Below, piece by piece: positions 16,051 through 24,494 of a stretch of DNA of 64,000 nt. The notes under the pieces were generated by a model. The model was given only the letters and a program-made list of their open reading frames with translations, was not told the DNA's origin and did no database searches. The stretch covers positions 54,787-118,786 of the forward strand of contig NZ_JAMCCQ010000006.1 of the NCBI RefSeq assembly GCF_023370775.1, in the 5' to 3' direction. This DNA is from Marivita sp. GX14005 (GTDB lineage: Bacteria; Pseudomonadota; Alphaproteobacteria; Rhodobacterales; Rhodobacteraceae). A program made the translations under genes and the position numbers. Numbering within the stretch: the stretch's first letter is position 1; the number at the start of each line of letters is the position of its first letter.

Positions 16051-16524
16051 ATGAGAACTTGCCTCTTCGTCGGTCTGCTTGCTGCGCTGATCGCCTTTCT
16101 TGTCGATCAGGCAACGAAGGCAATCGTTGTGTCCAATGCGACTGTTCTTAGTTCCGGCGTATCGGTCTTTCCCGGCTTCAATCTCATCTACCTGCGCAAT
16201 GACGGAGTGACCTTCGGGCTTCTCGGCGGCGCGCCGTGGTGGAGCCTTGTCTTACTGGCGCTTGGCATCTGCGTCTGGCTGGCGTTCATGCTGGTCCGTA
16301 CCAGCAGCCGGGTCGAGGCCATTGCCTATGGTGCGATCATCGGCGGTGCACTCGGCAATATTCTGGACCGCCTGCGCTATCGTGCGGTGACGGATTTCCT
16401 CGATTTCTACATCGGGACGGCGCACTGGCCTGCCTTCAACATGGCCGATGTTTTTGTGGTTGGCGGCGTGATGCTGCTGCTCATTGCGCCGTGGGTTGGC
16501 GCTCGACTTCAGACCGATTCATGA
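16051..16524 (+). CDS. lspA: Signal peptidase II (lipoprotein signal peptidase)
   Basis: One hundred and fifty-seven residues, four membrane helices. All LspA motifs are present: VDQATKAIV, RNDGVTFGLL, GALGNILDRLRY and AVTDFLDF plus FNMADV with the two catalytic aspartates. It cleaves diacylated prolipoproteins at the lipobox Cys. LspA is normally a chromosomal housekeeping gene; here it is part of a metal-regulated operon, as also seen in Pb-resistance operons (pbrC). It overlaps lnt by ATGA. Confidence 0.93.
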   Translation: MRTCLFVGLLAALIAFLVDQATKAIVVSNATVLSSGVSVFPGFNLIYLRNDGVTFGLLGGAPWWSLVLLALGICVWLAFMLVRTSSRVEAIAYGAIIGGALGNILDRLRYRAVTDFLDFYIGTAHWPAFNMADVFVVGGVMLLLIAPWVGARLQTDS

Positions 16525-18091
16525 AGCCGGGATTGCCGCAGTTCGTTAGTGAGGACCTGAACCTGTTCCAGCGCATGGGTCTTGCCCTTGCTGCCGGCGG
16601 ATTGACGGTTTTGACTCTTCCGCCGTTTTCTTGGCTCATCGCGGTCCCTGTCGCCTTCTCCGTGCTCTTTATCGTTCTCCGGAACATCTCAACCTCGCGC
16701 GCTTTCCTTGTCGGTTGGGCTTTCGGACTGGGCCAATTCGGGATTGGAATTTCCTGGATCGCCGAGAGCTTTTACGTCGATGCCGAACGTTTCGGCGCAC
16801 TGGCGATTCCGGCGGTCGCGGGTCTGTCCGCCGGACTTGCCATCTTCCCGGGCATGGCGGCGATGCTTTTTGCCGCCATCATGCAGCGCCGAGCTGTCGG
16901 CGGCATTGCGGCGGGCCTGCTGTTTGCAACCTGCTGGGTGGCCACGGAATGGCTGCGGGGTCATGTCCTGACAGGGTTTCCCTGGAACCTTGCCGCTTAT
17001 GCCCTTGTCGACTATGCCGCCCTGCGCCAACCCGCCGCCTGGGTCGGAAGCTACGGTTTGGGCTTTCTCACGGTCTTCATCGGCATATTGCCAGGTGTGT
17101 TGACTGTGGCGGCGCCAAAGAGACGCGCGCCTGTTCTCGTGCTCTTCGCCGTTGCTGTGGCGGGTTTCTGGGTTGGCGGTGCGCTTCGGTCAGGGCAGGA
17201 CGTGCCGCCGACAGACGTTGCTTTGCGCATCGTCCAAGGCAATGTGCCACAAGTCGAGAAGTGGGTACCGGGCAGCCGCCAGCGAACCTTGGAAAAATAC
17301 CTGGGCTTGTCCGCGCAACCCGGACGTTTCGATTTGCTGCTTTGGCCGGAAACGGCCTTCCCCGGCTTTCTGGACGAAGATGCTGCGGCACGCGCGCGGA
17401 TATCTGCAGCTTTGCCAGACGGCAGGATCCTACTGACAGGTGCGCCTGACCGAGTGGAGGGCGATGGGGGAACCAGATATTTCAACACGGTTCAGGCCTA
17501 TGACGCAGCGGCGAGGTTCTGACGGGGTATGCAAAACATCATCTTGTTCCGTTCGGGGAATATGTGCCCCTGAAAGGCTGGCTGCCCATCGAGCGGCTGA
17601 CCGAAGGGTTGGGCGATTTCACGCCGGGACCAGGGCCGCGCACGCTGGCGATCCCTGGCGCGCCTCTGGTCGCGGTGGCGATCTGTTACGAGATCATCTT
17701 TCCGGGCCACGTGGTCGATGACCTTTTCCGCCCCGACTGGATATTCAACGCCACAAATGATGCCTGGTTCGGAACCAGCATCGGACCCGAGCAGCACCTC
17801 GCCTCCGCGCGGATGCGCGCGGTCGAGGAGGGACTTCCCGTGGTCCGGGCGGCCAACACTGGGATATCCGCGATCATCGACGCCAATGGAAATGTCGTCG
17901 CGAGTCTTGATACCGGGGAAACAGGCACCATTGATGCCGGCCTGCCGGGCGCGCGTACTCCAACGCCCTATGCGCGGTTCGGCGACTGGACCTTGTTGGT
18001 TCTTGTTTTTGGGTGCTGGGTCTTCGGCTGGCTGGCCAGTTTGCTCGGACGAGATCCCGATGCGCGGCATTTTGGAACGGAGGTATCCTGA
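16521..18091 (+). pseudogene. lnt: Apolipoprotein N-acyltransferase, frameshifted
   Basis: The first frame (16521-17522) encodes the membrane part and the catalytic Glu (LLWPETAFPGF) and stops at 17520-17522. The second frame continues at once (17523-18091) with YAKHHLVPFGEYVPL (catalytic Lys) and AICYEIIFPG (catalytic Cys), then NATNDAWFG. Inserting one C after 17519 (ttctga to ttcctga) restores RFLTGYAKHHLVPF and a full protein of about 523 residues. Lnt adds the third acyl chain to lipoproteins. As read, neither part can be active alone, so this is a recent loss or a base-call error. It completes an lspA-lnt pair in a metal operon. Confidence 0.88.
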
Positions 18092-18258
18092 TGCTTGTGA
18101 TCGTGAGCGCTATCGGAGGCGCGATCTGGGGTGGCTATCTGGCACGACGGAGGAGGGGGAATCACCTGGATATCCTCCAATATGCGGTAGCGTCTGCGAT
18201 CGCCTTCGGACTTGTCGCCCTGTTTGCAACCATCGTGCTGTCGCGGGTTCTCGGCTAG
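18091..18258 (+). CDS. Small two-span membrane protein
   Basis: Fifty-five residues, start overlapping the lnt stop (TGATG) with GGAGG eight bases upstream. Two hydrophobic helices flank a basic loop (LARRRRGNHLD). I do not recognise it. It is translationally coupled to lnt and is the last gene of the operon. Confidence 0.5.
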   Translation: MLVIVSAIGGAIWGGYLARRRRGNHLDILQYAVASAIAFGLVALFATIVLSRVLG

Positions 18259-18352
18259 CGAGCTTCGAAATTGCGCAAACGTGTCAGCGGCTTGAAGACC
18301 TGATAGCTCGAGGTCCCGATAGAGAATCGCGCGAATGTGCATCTAGGCGAGC

Positions 18353-18811
18353 TCATTTCTGATTGAGCCGTCGCTCGAACGCCTCCAATGTCGTCCCGCT
18401 GACGTGATGCTCGATCCCTTCCGCATCGCGTTCCGCGGTCTCTTCGTCGATTCCCAGGCTCAGAAGAAAGGCGACGACGACCCTGTGGCGGCGTCGACAG
18501 ATCTCCGCGAGGTCCTGCCCGGCATCGGTGAGGAATATCGCGCGGTATGGCTCCCGCCGGACCAGACCAGCAGCCTTGAGCCGCGAGATGTTCTTGGTCA
18601 CGGTCGGCGGCTTCACGCCAAGCCGCTCGGCGATCTCGACCGGTCTGGCCTCCCCGCGCGTCTCGATCAGTTCCGCGATCAGTTCGACGTAATCCTCCGC
18701 CATCTCGCTTTCATGTGCCTGACGCACGGTCGCAAAGCCATCGGCCTGCGCCTCGGGAGCCCGGTCGACCGCTTCGAATGGCTCACGCCCTTGTGATTGT
18801 AGCTTTGTCAT
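18353..18811 (-). CDS. mntR: MntR/DtxR-family manganese regulator
   Basis: One hundred and fifty-two residues from the ATG at 18811. DtxR-type winged HTH (VEIAERLGVKPPTVTKNISRL) and dimerisation/metal domain with EICRRRHRVVVAFLLSLG and DAEGIEHHVSG carrying the usual Cys/Glu/His metal ligands. It lacks an SH3 domain, as in MntR. It represses manganese uptake when Mn2+ is plentiful. A palindrome lies between it and the divergent small gene. No Mn transporter lies in this window. Confidence 0.88.
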   Translation of the reverse strand: MTKLQSQGREPFEAVDRAPEAQADGFATVRQAHESEMAEDYVELIAELIETRGEARPVEIAERLGVKPPTVTKNISRLKAAGLVRREPYRAIFLTDAGQDLAEICRRRHRVVVAFLLSLGIDEETAERDAEGIEHHVSGTTLEAFERRLNQK

Positions 18812-18867
18812 ACTCGGGACTTTGCAGCGAAACAGCGGGATTGACAACTTGTTTGCTTCGGGTAGAT

Positions 18868-18887
18868 AAGTTAGCCATGTCTAACTT
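18868..18887. promoter_or_regulatory. Likely MntR operator
   Basis: The inverted repeat AAGTTAG-CCATGT-CTAACTT has perfect 7-bp arms and lies between mntR (57 bp) and the divergent small gene (22 bp). TTGACA near 18841 could be the -35 for the plus-strand gene, with the operator over the -10. DtxR-type regulators bind such repeats. Confidence 0.6.
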
Positions 18888-18908
18888 TTTACTTTGGAGG
18901 CCGTGGTG

Positions 18909-19184
18909 ATGCGAAATATTATGAGAGTGCTGCTCGCCACACTCGCAAGTGCGCTCCTCCTGTCCGGGCCTGTCGCCGCGACGCCGGCCAAGGAGGCGCC
19001 TTGGCTTCCCGAGGCAGCGGCCTACCGTCTGACGCTCTTTCTTGGAAATCTCGAGCCTCTGCCCTGGGACGACATCGAGACCGCCTGGACGGAACCCTAC
19101 CGGGGTTCGGAATTCTCTGTCGGGGCGCTGGCGTGGCTGGACCGCAAAAGCGATATCGAGCTACCGAAACCGCCGGATCAATGA
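18909..19184 (+). CDS. Small secreted protein beside mntR
   Basis: Ninety-one residues from the ATG at 18909; GGAGG eight bases upstream (two in-frame GTG codons directly before are alternatives). A signal peptide ends near VAATP. The mature 65 residues are acidic and Trp-rich (EAPWLPEAAAYRL, LPWDDIETAWTEPYRG). Unknown family. The shared operator with mntR suggests Mn-dependent expression. Its 3' end overlaps zntA convergently by 7 bp. Confidence 0.55.
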   Translation: MRNIMRVLLATLASALLLSGPVAATPAKEAPWLPEAAAYRLTLFLGNLEPLPWDDIETAWTEPYRGSEFSVGALAWLDRKSDIELPKPPDQ

Positions 19185-21532
19185 CCGTGCGCCAGTGCTC
19201 CTTTCGCCATCTGCTCGCCCACCGGTTCTCCGCCTGAAGGCCCGGCCTCAACCTGATGGCCGTTCAGGAGCCGAAGTGCGTTGGCGACCACCAGCAGAGA
19301 CACGCCTACATCCGCAGCAATGGCGCCCCACATTGAGGCCATACCGAACGCGGTCAGCCCGACGAACAGCGCCTTGGTCGCCAGCGATATGCCGATATTC
19401 TGGTGGATGATCGTCATGGCACGGCGCGAATGGCCGATAAGCCAGGGTACCTTGCCGATGTCGTCGGTCATCAGCGCGATGTCGGCCGTCTCGATCGCGG
19501 CATCCGATCCGACAGCGCCCATGGCGATGGCATAATGCGCCCGCGCCATGGCCGGTGCGTCATTCACACCGTCGCCGATCATCGCCACCATGTCGTGGCT
19601 TTCGACGAGTTCCTCAATGGCCGTCACCTTGTCTTCTGGCAAAAGTTCGGCGCGCACCTCGTCGATGCCGACTTCGGCTGCCACCGCGCGCGCGGTGCGT
19701 TCGTTGTCGCCCGTCAACATCACGATGGTCTTCACACCCTGCGCATGCAGACGCGCAACGATCCCCTTTGCATCTGGGCGGATGCGGTCGCGAAGCTCCA
19801 GTACGCCGGTCACGCCGGTCTCGTCACCCACGGCAACGAGGGTGCTCCCTGCCCCTTCGATCCGATCCCGCAGATCCGCCGGAATGGCATTGCCGAACCC
19901 CTTCTCTTCGGCGAAGCGATCCGAGCCGAGCCAGATAGCGCGCCCGTCGGCGCGTCCTTCCAGACCGCGCCCGGGCACGGTACGGGTGTCCTCTGCGGCA
20001 GACACGGAAACACCATCGGCTTCGGCGCGCGAGAGGATGGCGCGTGCCAGCGGGTGTGAAGACCGCGCCTCTAGGCTTGCTGCCAGCGCCATGAGATCGC
20101 GTGCGGAAACGCCGACCAGTGGGTGAACCGCCGCCACCTCAGGCTCGCCCATGGTGATCGTCCCGGTCTTGTCCATCGCCAGTGCCGTGGTCCGCCCCGG
20201 CGCCTCGACATAGGCGCCGCCCTTGATGAGCACCCCCGCCCGTGCCGACGCGGTCAGCGCTGCCACGATGGAGACCGGCGTAGAAATGACCAGCGCGCAA
20301 GGACATGCGATGACCAGAAGGACCAGAGCATTGTAGAACCAGTAGTCCCAGGCGCCGCCGAGCAGCAGTGGCGGCACCAGCGCGATGGCGATCGCCAAAG
20401 CCATCACGATGGGTGTGTAGATGCGCGCGAACTTGGCCACCCACTGTTCGACCGGCGCGCGGCGGGCATGGGCATCGCCCACCATGCGAATGATTTTCGC
20501 GAGCACCGTGTCCGAGGCGGCCTTCGTCGCCCGCACCGTCAGTGTGCCCTCGCCGTTGATCGTGCCGGCATAGACCTCGTCGCCTGGTTCCTTGGGCACT
20601 AGCGCGCTTTCCCCAGTAATTGGGGCCTGATCGACGGCCCCTGCCCCGTCCACGACCTCACCGTCGAGGGGGATCCGGTCGCCGCCGCGCACGATAAACC
20701 TTGCATTGACTGCCACGGCCGCGGCCGGAACGTCGGATTCAGATCCGTCGTCGTAAAGAACCCGCGCCGTTGGCGGCGCCAGATCGAGGAGCGCGGAAAC
20801 CGCATTACGCGCCCGCCCCACGCTCCAGCTCTCAAGATAAAGCGAAAGCGAGAAGAAGAAGGCGACCGTCGCGGCCTCAAAAAACTCGCCGAGGCCGATG
20901 GCGCCCGCGACGGCCACCACCATGAGCAGGTTCATGTCGGGGCTAAGCCTCCGCGCCGAAGACCAGGCCTTGGGCGCGACAAGCCAGACGCCAAAAAGAA
21001 TCGCGACGGCGAAGATCCCTGCTTCCACCATAGGCATAGGCACCTCGCCATGGCCCGCAAAGAGCCCGAGCGCGCCGCCCATGCCGGTCTCGACAATGTG
21101 AAAAAGGAATCCCGCCGCCCAGAAGCCGCCGCTCAACGAGGTAAAGCGCTTCTGACGTGCCAGATGCGCCGCCTGGTCCTCTGCTGCGTTGTCGGCATCC
21201 CATGGCTTGGCGCTCATGCCGGTCGTTGCGACCAACTGCGTGACTTCGTCGTCTGGTATCCTCACGGCGCTATCGAGGATGGTCATTCGCCCGTTGATCA
21301 CGTCGAATGCCAGGTGTTCGGTTCCGCCCACTTTCGGCCCGACAACCCGGTTCAGGATCGCCACCTCTTCGGCGCAATCGAGCCCGGAGACCTGAAAGCT
21401 CCTTCCGCCAGACGGCGCTGGCGCCGTGGACGCGACGTCCTTGCTGGCGTCGCAACAGGAGTTGCCTCTTGGGTCAGAATGCTCTTGATCACCCGGATGG
21501 CCGTGATCGTTGCGGTTGCCGTCGGAAGACAT
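19178..21532 (-). CDS. zntA: Zn2+/Cd2+/Pb2+-exporting P1B-type ATPase
   Basis: Seven hundred and eighty-four residues. His- and Cys-containing N-terminus (DHGHPGDQEHSD, SCC), then a degenerate HMA domain with GLDCAEEV in place of CxxC, typical of the zinc group. CPC transport motif at about 411 (IACPCALVIST), phosphorylation motif DKTGTIT at about 456, MLTGDN and GDGVNDAPA. The end ADIALMTDDIGKVPWLIGHSRR matches ZntA/CadA rather than CopA. It pumps divalent soft metals out of the cytoplasm. The MerR promoter at 21565-21595 drives it. Confidence 0.93.
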   Translation of the reverse strand: MSSDGNRNDHGHPGDQEHSDPRGNSCCDASKDVASTAPAPSGGRSFQVSGLDCAEEVAILNRVVGPKVGGTEHLAFDVINGRMTILDSAVRIPDDEVTQLVATTGMSAKPWDADNAAEDQAAHLARQKRFTSLSGGFWAAGFLFHIVETGMGGALGLFAGHGEVPMPMVEAGIFAVAILFGVWLVAPKAWSSARRLSPDMNLLMVVAVAGAIGLGEFFEAATVAFFFSLSLYLESWSVGRARNAVSALLDLAPPTARVLYDDGSESDVPAAAVAVNARFIVRGGDRIPLDGEVVDGAGAVDQAPITGESALVPKEPGDEVYAGTINGEGTLTVRATKAASDTVLAKIIRMVGDAHARRAPVEQWVAKFARIYTPIVMALAIAIALVPPLLLGGAWDYWFYNALVLLVIACPCALVISTPVSIVAALTASARAGVLIKGGAYVEAPGRTTALAMDKTGTITMGEPEVAAVHPLVGVSARDLMALAASLEARSSHPLARAILSRAEADGVSVSAAEDTRTVPGRGLEGRADGRAIWLGSDRFAEEKGFGNAIPADLRDRIEGAGSTLVAVGDETGVTGVLELRDRIRPDAKGIVARLHAQGVKTIVMLTGDNERTARAVAAEVGIDEVRAELLPEDKVTAIEELVESHDMVAMIGDGVNDAPAMARAHYAIAMGAVGSDAAIETADIALMTDDIGKVPWLIGHSRRAMTIIHQNIGISLATKALFVGLTAFGMASMWGAIAADVGVSLLVVANALRLLNGHQVEAGPSGGEPVGEQMAKGALAHGH

Positions 21533-21564
21533 GGATTGACCTCAGGATTCATTGATTCCACATT

Positions 21565-21595
21565 GACATAGCCCCTACAGTAACTAGAGCTTCAA
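21565..21595 (-). promoter_or_regulatory. MerR-type promoter of zntA
   Basis: On the minus strand: -35 TTGAAG (21595-21590), operator CTCTAGTTACTGTAGGG, -10 TATGTC (21570-21565), 19-bp spacing. The best -10 of the MerR set. Confidence 0.82.
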
Positions 21596-21724
21596 GGGCA
21601 ACAAGTGGATATTCGTCCAGCAAGAAAGGCGCCCTGCGGAGGCTTGAAGCTAGCCGCCCCCTTGAAACGACGCGGTTGGAGCAACGCTTGCCGGTACGAA
21701 GCGATCAGAATGAGTGAGGTAGAC

Positions 21725-21997
21725 ATGCAGAAACGAAACGCGCCGATTATCGCAGCGACATTGGTGCTTGCTGGCTGCGCGGTGCCAACGCTGGACGACG
21801 GCGGCGCTCGCAACGAAGTGGGAAGTGTTCCCGAGGCCGTCATTGCCCTTGCTGCGCCTGGTCAGGATCTCACCACGGCGCGGCTTCGTCCCGAGGATGG
21901 CTGTTATTGGTATGAACACAGCGGTCCGGTGGAAAACACCTTGGTTCCGCTACGCTCGGCAGGTGGCAACCCCATCTGCACTTCGCGCCAGTCCTGA
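21725..21997 (+). CDS. Small lipoprotein of unknown function
   Basis: Ninety residues from the ATG at 21725 with GAGG upstream; a longer frame reaches back into the zntA promoter and is unlikely. Lipobox LVLAGCAV (Cys 17). The mature part contains GCYWYEHSGPVENTLVPLR and NPICTSRQS, giving a pair of cysteines. I associate this type with rhodobacterial genomes but cannot name a function. It is a possible client of the lgt/lspA/lnt genes in this island. Confidence 0.6.
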   Translation: MQKRNAPIIAATLVLAGCAVPTLDDGGARNEVGSVPEAVIALAAPGQDLTTARLRPEDGCYWYEHSGPVENTLVPLRSAGGNPICTSRQS

Positions 21998-22044
21998 TCA
22001 GCCCATAGATGCGTCAAGCCCACGCGTAACACATGATGCGCCAG

Positions 22045-22710
22045 TCAACTTCTCGGGGTGACGCTGTCTTCCGCCGAGTACAGGAATGCCGTCGAGCCAA
22101 TCTCGACGTTGGGATAGAGATCATTGATGTGTGCCATGACCATTCGGACGCAGCCGGAACTCGCACGGCCGCCAATGCTTCTTGGATACGGTGTCCCGTG
22201 AATCCTTAGATAGGTGTCTCGGTCGCCGACGAAGAGATAGAGGGCTCGCGATCCGAGCGCGTTTTCAGGTCCGGGTTCCATACCGTCAGCGATATCGGCG
22301 TAGAGCTCTGGGTCGCGGTCGATCATGTTTTGTGTCGGCTGCCAATGCGGCCACCTGACCTTGCGCTTGATCGTATAGGTGCCCGGTTCGTAAAGTTTAC
22401 CGCGCGCGATCGCCACGCCATAGCGCATCGCCGTGCCGCCTTCTTCGATGTGGTAGAGATAGCGCGCAACAGCATCGACATGGATATCACCGGGTACAAG
22501 TCCGTCCTTCGCGAGGACCCGCTGTGGCAGGAAGCGAGGGTGAAGGCCCCAAGGGTTGGACGTGGCCGGGTCGTAGCCGGGAGGTGTAACCTGTGCGTCC
22601 CAAGCTGCCTTCTGCGCATCGGTAGGCCACGTGTCTGCAAGGAGCGGGCTGGATATCGATGCCGAAAACAGCGCGGTGGTCGTCTGGATGAAATGTCGTC
22701 TTGTCAGCAT
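22045..22710 (-). CDS. L,D-transpeptidase (YkuD), Tat-type leader, copy 1
   Basis: Two hundred and twenty-one residues from the ATG at 22710; the longer upstream frame has no start signal. Leader LTRRHFIQTTTALFSA carries a twin-arginine motif. The YkuD domain reads RIHGTPYPRSIGGRASSGCVRM with catalytic Cys and His. It makes 3-3 cross-links or anchors proteins to peptidoglycan. It is nearly identical in plan to the copy at 31498-32163. A MerR-type promoter lies 123 bp upstream. Confidence 0.88.
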   Translation of the reverse strand: MLTRRHFIQTTTALFSASISSPLLADTWPTDAQKAAWDAQVTPPGYDPATSNPWGLHPRFLPQRVLAKDGLVPGDIHVDAVARYLYHIEEGGTAMRYGVAIARGKLYEPGTYTIKRKVRWPHWQPTQNMIDRDPELYADIADGMEPGPENALGSRALYLFVGDRDTYLRIHGTPYPRSIGGRASSGCVRMVMAHINDLYPNVEIGSTAFLYSAEDSVTPRS

Positions 22711-22832
22711 ATAGATTGCTCCGTTCACGCATTGGACGGCAAACCGAACCTTACCCCGAACGCAGTGTTGTTCGCCCGGGAAGGAGTGAGGCGTTATTGG
22801 CAACTTGCTCCATGGTGCCGTTCTTTGTCGGT

Positions 22833-22863
22833 GGCTTAACTCCTAAAGCTACTAGAGGTTCAA
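22833..22863 (-). promoter_or_regulatory. MerR-type promoter of the L,D-transpeptidase
   Basis: Minus strand: -35 TTGAAC (22863-22858), operator CCTCTAGTAGCTTTAGG, -10 TAAGCC (22838-22833), 19-bp spacer. Links a cell-wall enzyme to the Zn/Pb regulator. The leader to the start codon is long (about 120 nt). Confidence 0.7.
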
Positions 22864-22903
22864 GAAAATTTTCTGTTATCAATAGACGCTGCTACTAATG
22901 GAG

Positions 22904-23752
22904 CTATCCGATCCGTCCCAGAACCGGAAATACGTCGAGCATCCAGTATGACAGCGCGCTCAACTGCCCTGTCATCATCGCCAGCCCCATCAAGATCATC
23001 ACTATGCCCGCAAGCTGGTGGAGGCGGCGGCCAACCCGGCCGATGGCCCGCAACCGTCCCGCGATCTGGTCGGTGAATCCGGCCACGATCAGAAACGGTA
23101 TTCCAAGGCCGGCGGAATAGACGGCAAGCAGCATGATACCTTCGCCCATCGTGGCACTCGCCGCACTGGCTGTCAGGATCGCGCCGAGGATCGGGCCGAT
23201 GCACGGAGTCCAGCCGAAACCGAAGGCAAGACCGAGGACATAGGACGCAGCGGGTTGGCCCCCGGGGATGTTGAGATTGAATCGGAAGTCGCGTTCCATG
23301 ACCGAAACACGCGCGGCTCCTATCATGAAGAGCCCGAAGAAAATGATGATGCCGCCCCCAACGAGGTTGAGTTCATACCGCCACCGAAGCAGGGCCTGAC
23401 CCATTGCAGTCGCGGATGCGCCAAGTCCCATGAAGATGGTGGAGAAGCCGAGGACAAAACACAGGCTTAGCCAGACCGCGCGCGACGGCGAAGCGCCGAC
23501 CACCCCGCCCTCAGCGGCTGTGCGCCCGGTTACGTAGGAGACATAACCTGGCACAAGAGGTAGCACGCAGGGGGACAGAAATGATATCGTGCCGGCTAGG
23601 AGGGCGGCGGTGAGGGCGCGCGCCAAGTGATGTCTTCGTCGACCCAGATCAGCAGGGACCCCCGCTTGCGCAGCGATGCGTTGTAGCTGGACCAGTTGGT
23701 CGTACGATAGCGGGCGGGAGATGGGTTGCTCATGGAATGCGGCTAACAGCAT
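22904..23752 (-). CDS. ccdA: CcdA-type thiol-electron transporter
   Basis: Two hundred and eighty-two residues as the longest frame; a TTG at 23626 would give 240 residues starting just before the first helix (ARALTAALLAGTISFLSPCV), closer to family length. Six helices, with the redox cysteines in SFLSPCVLPLVPG and GFGWTPCIGP. CcdA moves electrons from cytosolic thioredoxin to periplasmic reductants such as CcmG, for cytochrome c maturation. The 42 extra N-terminal residues are unexplained. Confidence 0.87.
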   Translation of the reverse strand: MLLAAFHEQPISRPLSYDQLVQLQRIAAQAGVPADLGRRRHHLARALTAALLAGTISFLSPCVLPLVPGYVSYVTGRTAAEGGVVGASPSRAVWLSLCFVLGFSTIFMGLGASATAMGQALLRWRYELNLVGGGIIIFFGLFMIGAARVSVMERDFRFNLNIPGGQPAASYVLGLAFGFGWTPCIGPILGAILTASAASATMGEGIMLLAVYSAGLGIPFLIVAGFTDQIAGRLRAIGRVGRRLHQLAGIVMILMGLAMMTGQLSALSYWMLDVFPVLGRIG

Positions 23753-23842
23753 GGGTTCGCGAAGGGAATCCTGAGGCGTCAGACTTGTGCAACAACGCCC
23801 CGTATCATCGACCTAGTGGTGCCCACATGGCAGGCTATTTCA

Positions 23843-24487
23843 ATGGATAGATTTTTCTCTATCAGTATGCCCGCGGCTCAGTTTGTTAGAAATGTCCTGC
23901 TGTTCAGTTTCGCTGCATTACTGCCGGTCCTGTTGTTCTATGTTTTACTGGCTCCGGGCTTTGCTCCGGCTCTTGCTGCCGGCGGACCAGCACTCATGCG
24001 CTTTCTAAGGCAGGTTGCGACCAACGGTTTGCCCGTGGTTTTTGCCGTCAACTACGTCAGGTTTTTCCTTTTCGCCATGACAAAGCAACCAAAGGCGGGC
24101 TCAAGAGACACGGCGTTTTTCGTGCTGGTCGATGTCTTGCTCAGAGCCCTTCTCTTTCCAGGTCTCCACGTGCTGATATACGTTCTATCTGCCGACTGGT
24201 TCGGGTCATTCGGCGGCAATCGTTCAACCGCTTTGGCGGTTGTATCCCCGACTCTTGCGCGTTCGGCGTTTTTCGAGAACATCTCCGGCGTTTACCTCTA
24301 TGCGACTATGATAAGCGCGTTGCCGCTCTACGTCTCGGCTTTCGGGCGGTCGGAATTTCTTGGACCGGTTGTACGTCGCTTGCCCATGAACACGGGCGTG
24401 ATGCTGCTTGCCCTGGCTGCGTTTGCCTTGTCGGTCGGGCTGATCACGATCGGCGCACAAGGCATCGCATCTCTTCAGGCCAGGTGA
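23843..24487 (+). CDS. Multi-span membrane protein of unknown function
   Basis: Two hundred and fourteen residues from an ATG at 23843 (a GTG at 23816 is possible; neither has a clear Shine-Dalgarno). Four to five hydrophobic segments with a basic cytoplasmic loop (FFLFAMTKQPKAGSRD). No motif I recognise. Convergent with the amino-acid permease and divergent from ccdA. Confidence 0.5.
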   Translation: MDRFFSISMPAAQFVRNVLLFSFAALLPVLLFYVLLAPGFAPALAAGGPALMRFLRQVATNGLPVVFAVNYVRFFLFAMTKQPKAGSRDTAFFVLVDVLLRALLFPGLHVLIYVLSADWFGSFGGNRSTALAVVSPTLARSAFFENISGVYLYATMISALPLYVSAFGRSEFLGPVVRRLPMNTGVMLLALAAFALSVGLITIGAQGIASLQAR

Positions 24488-24494
24488 TGGCAGG

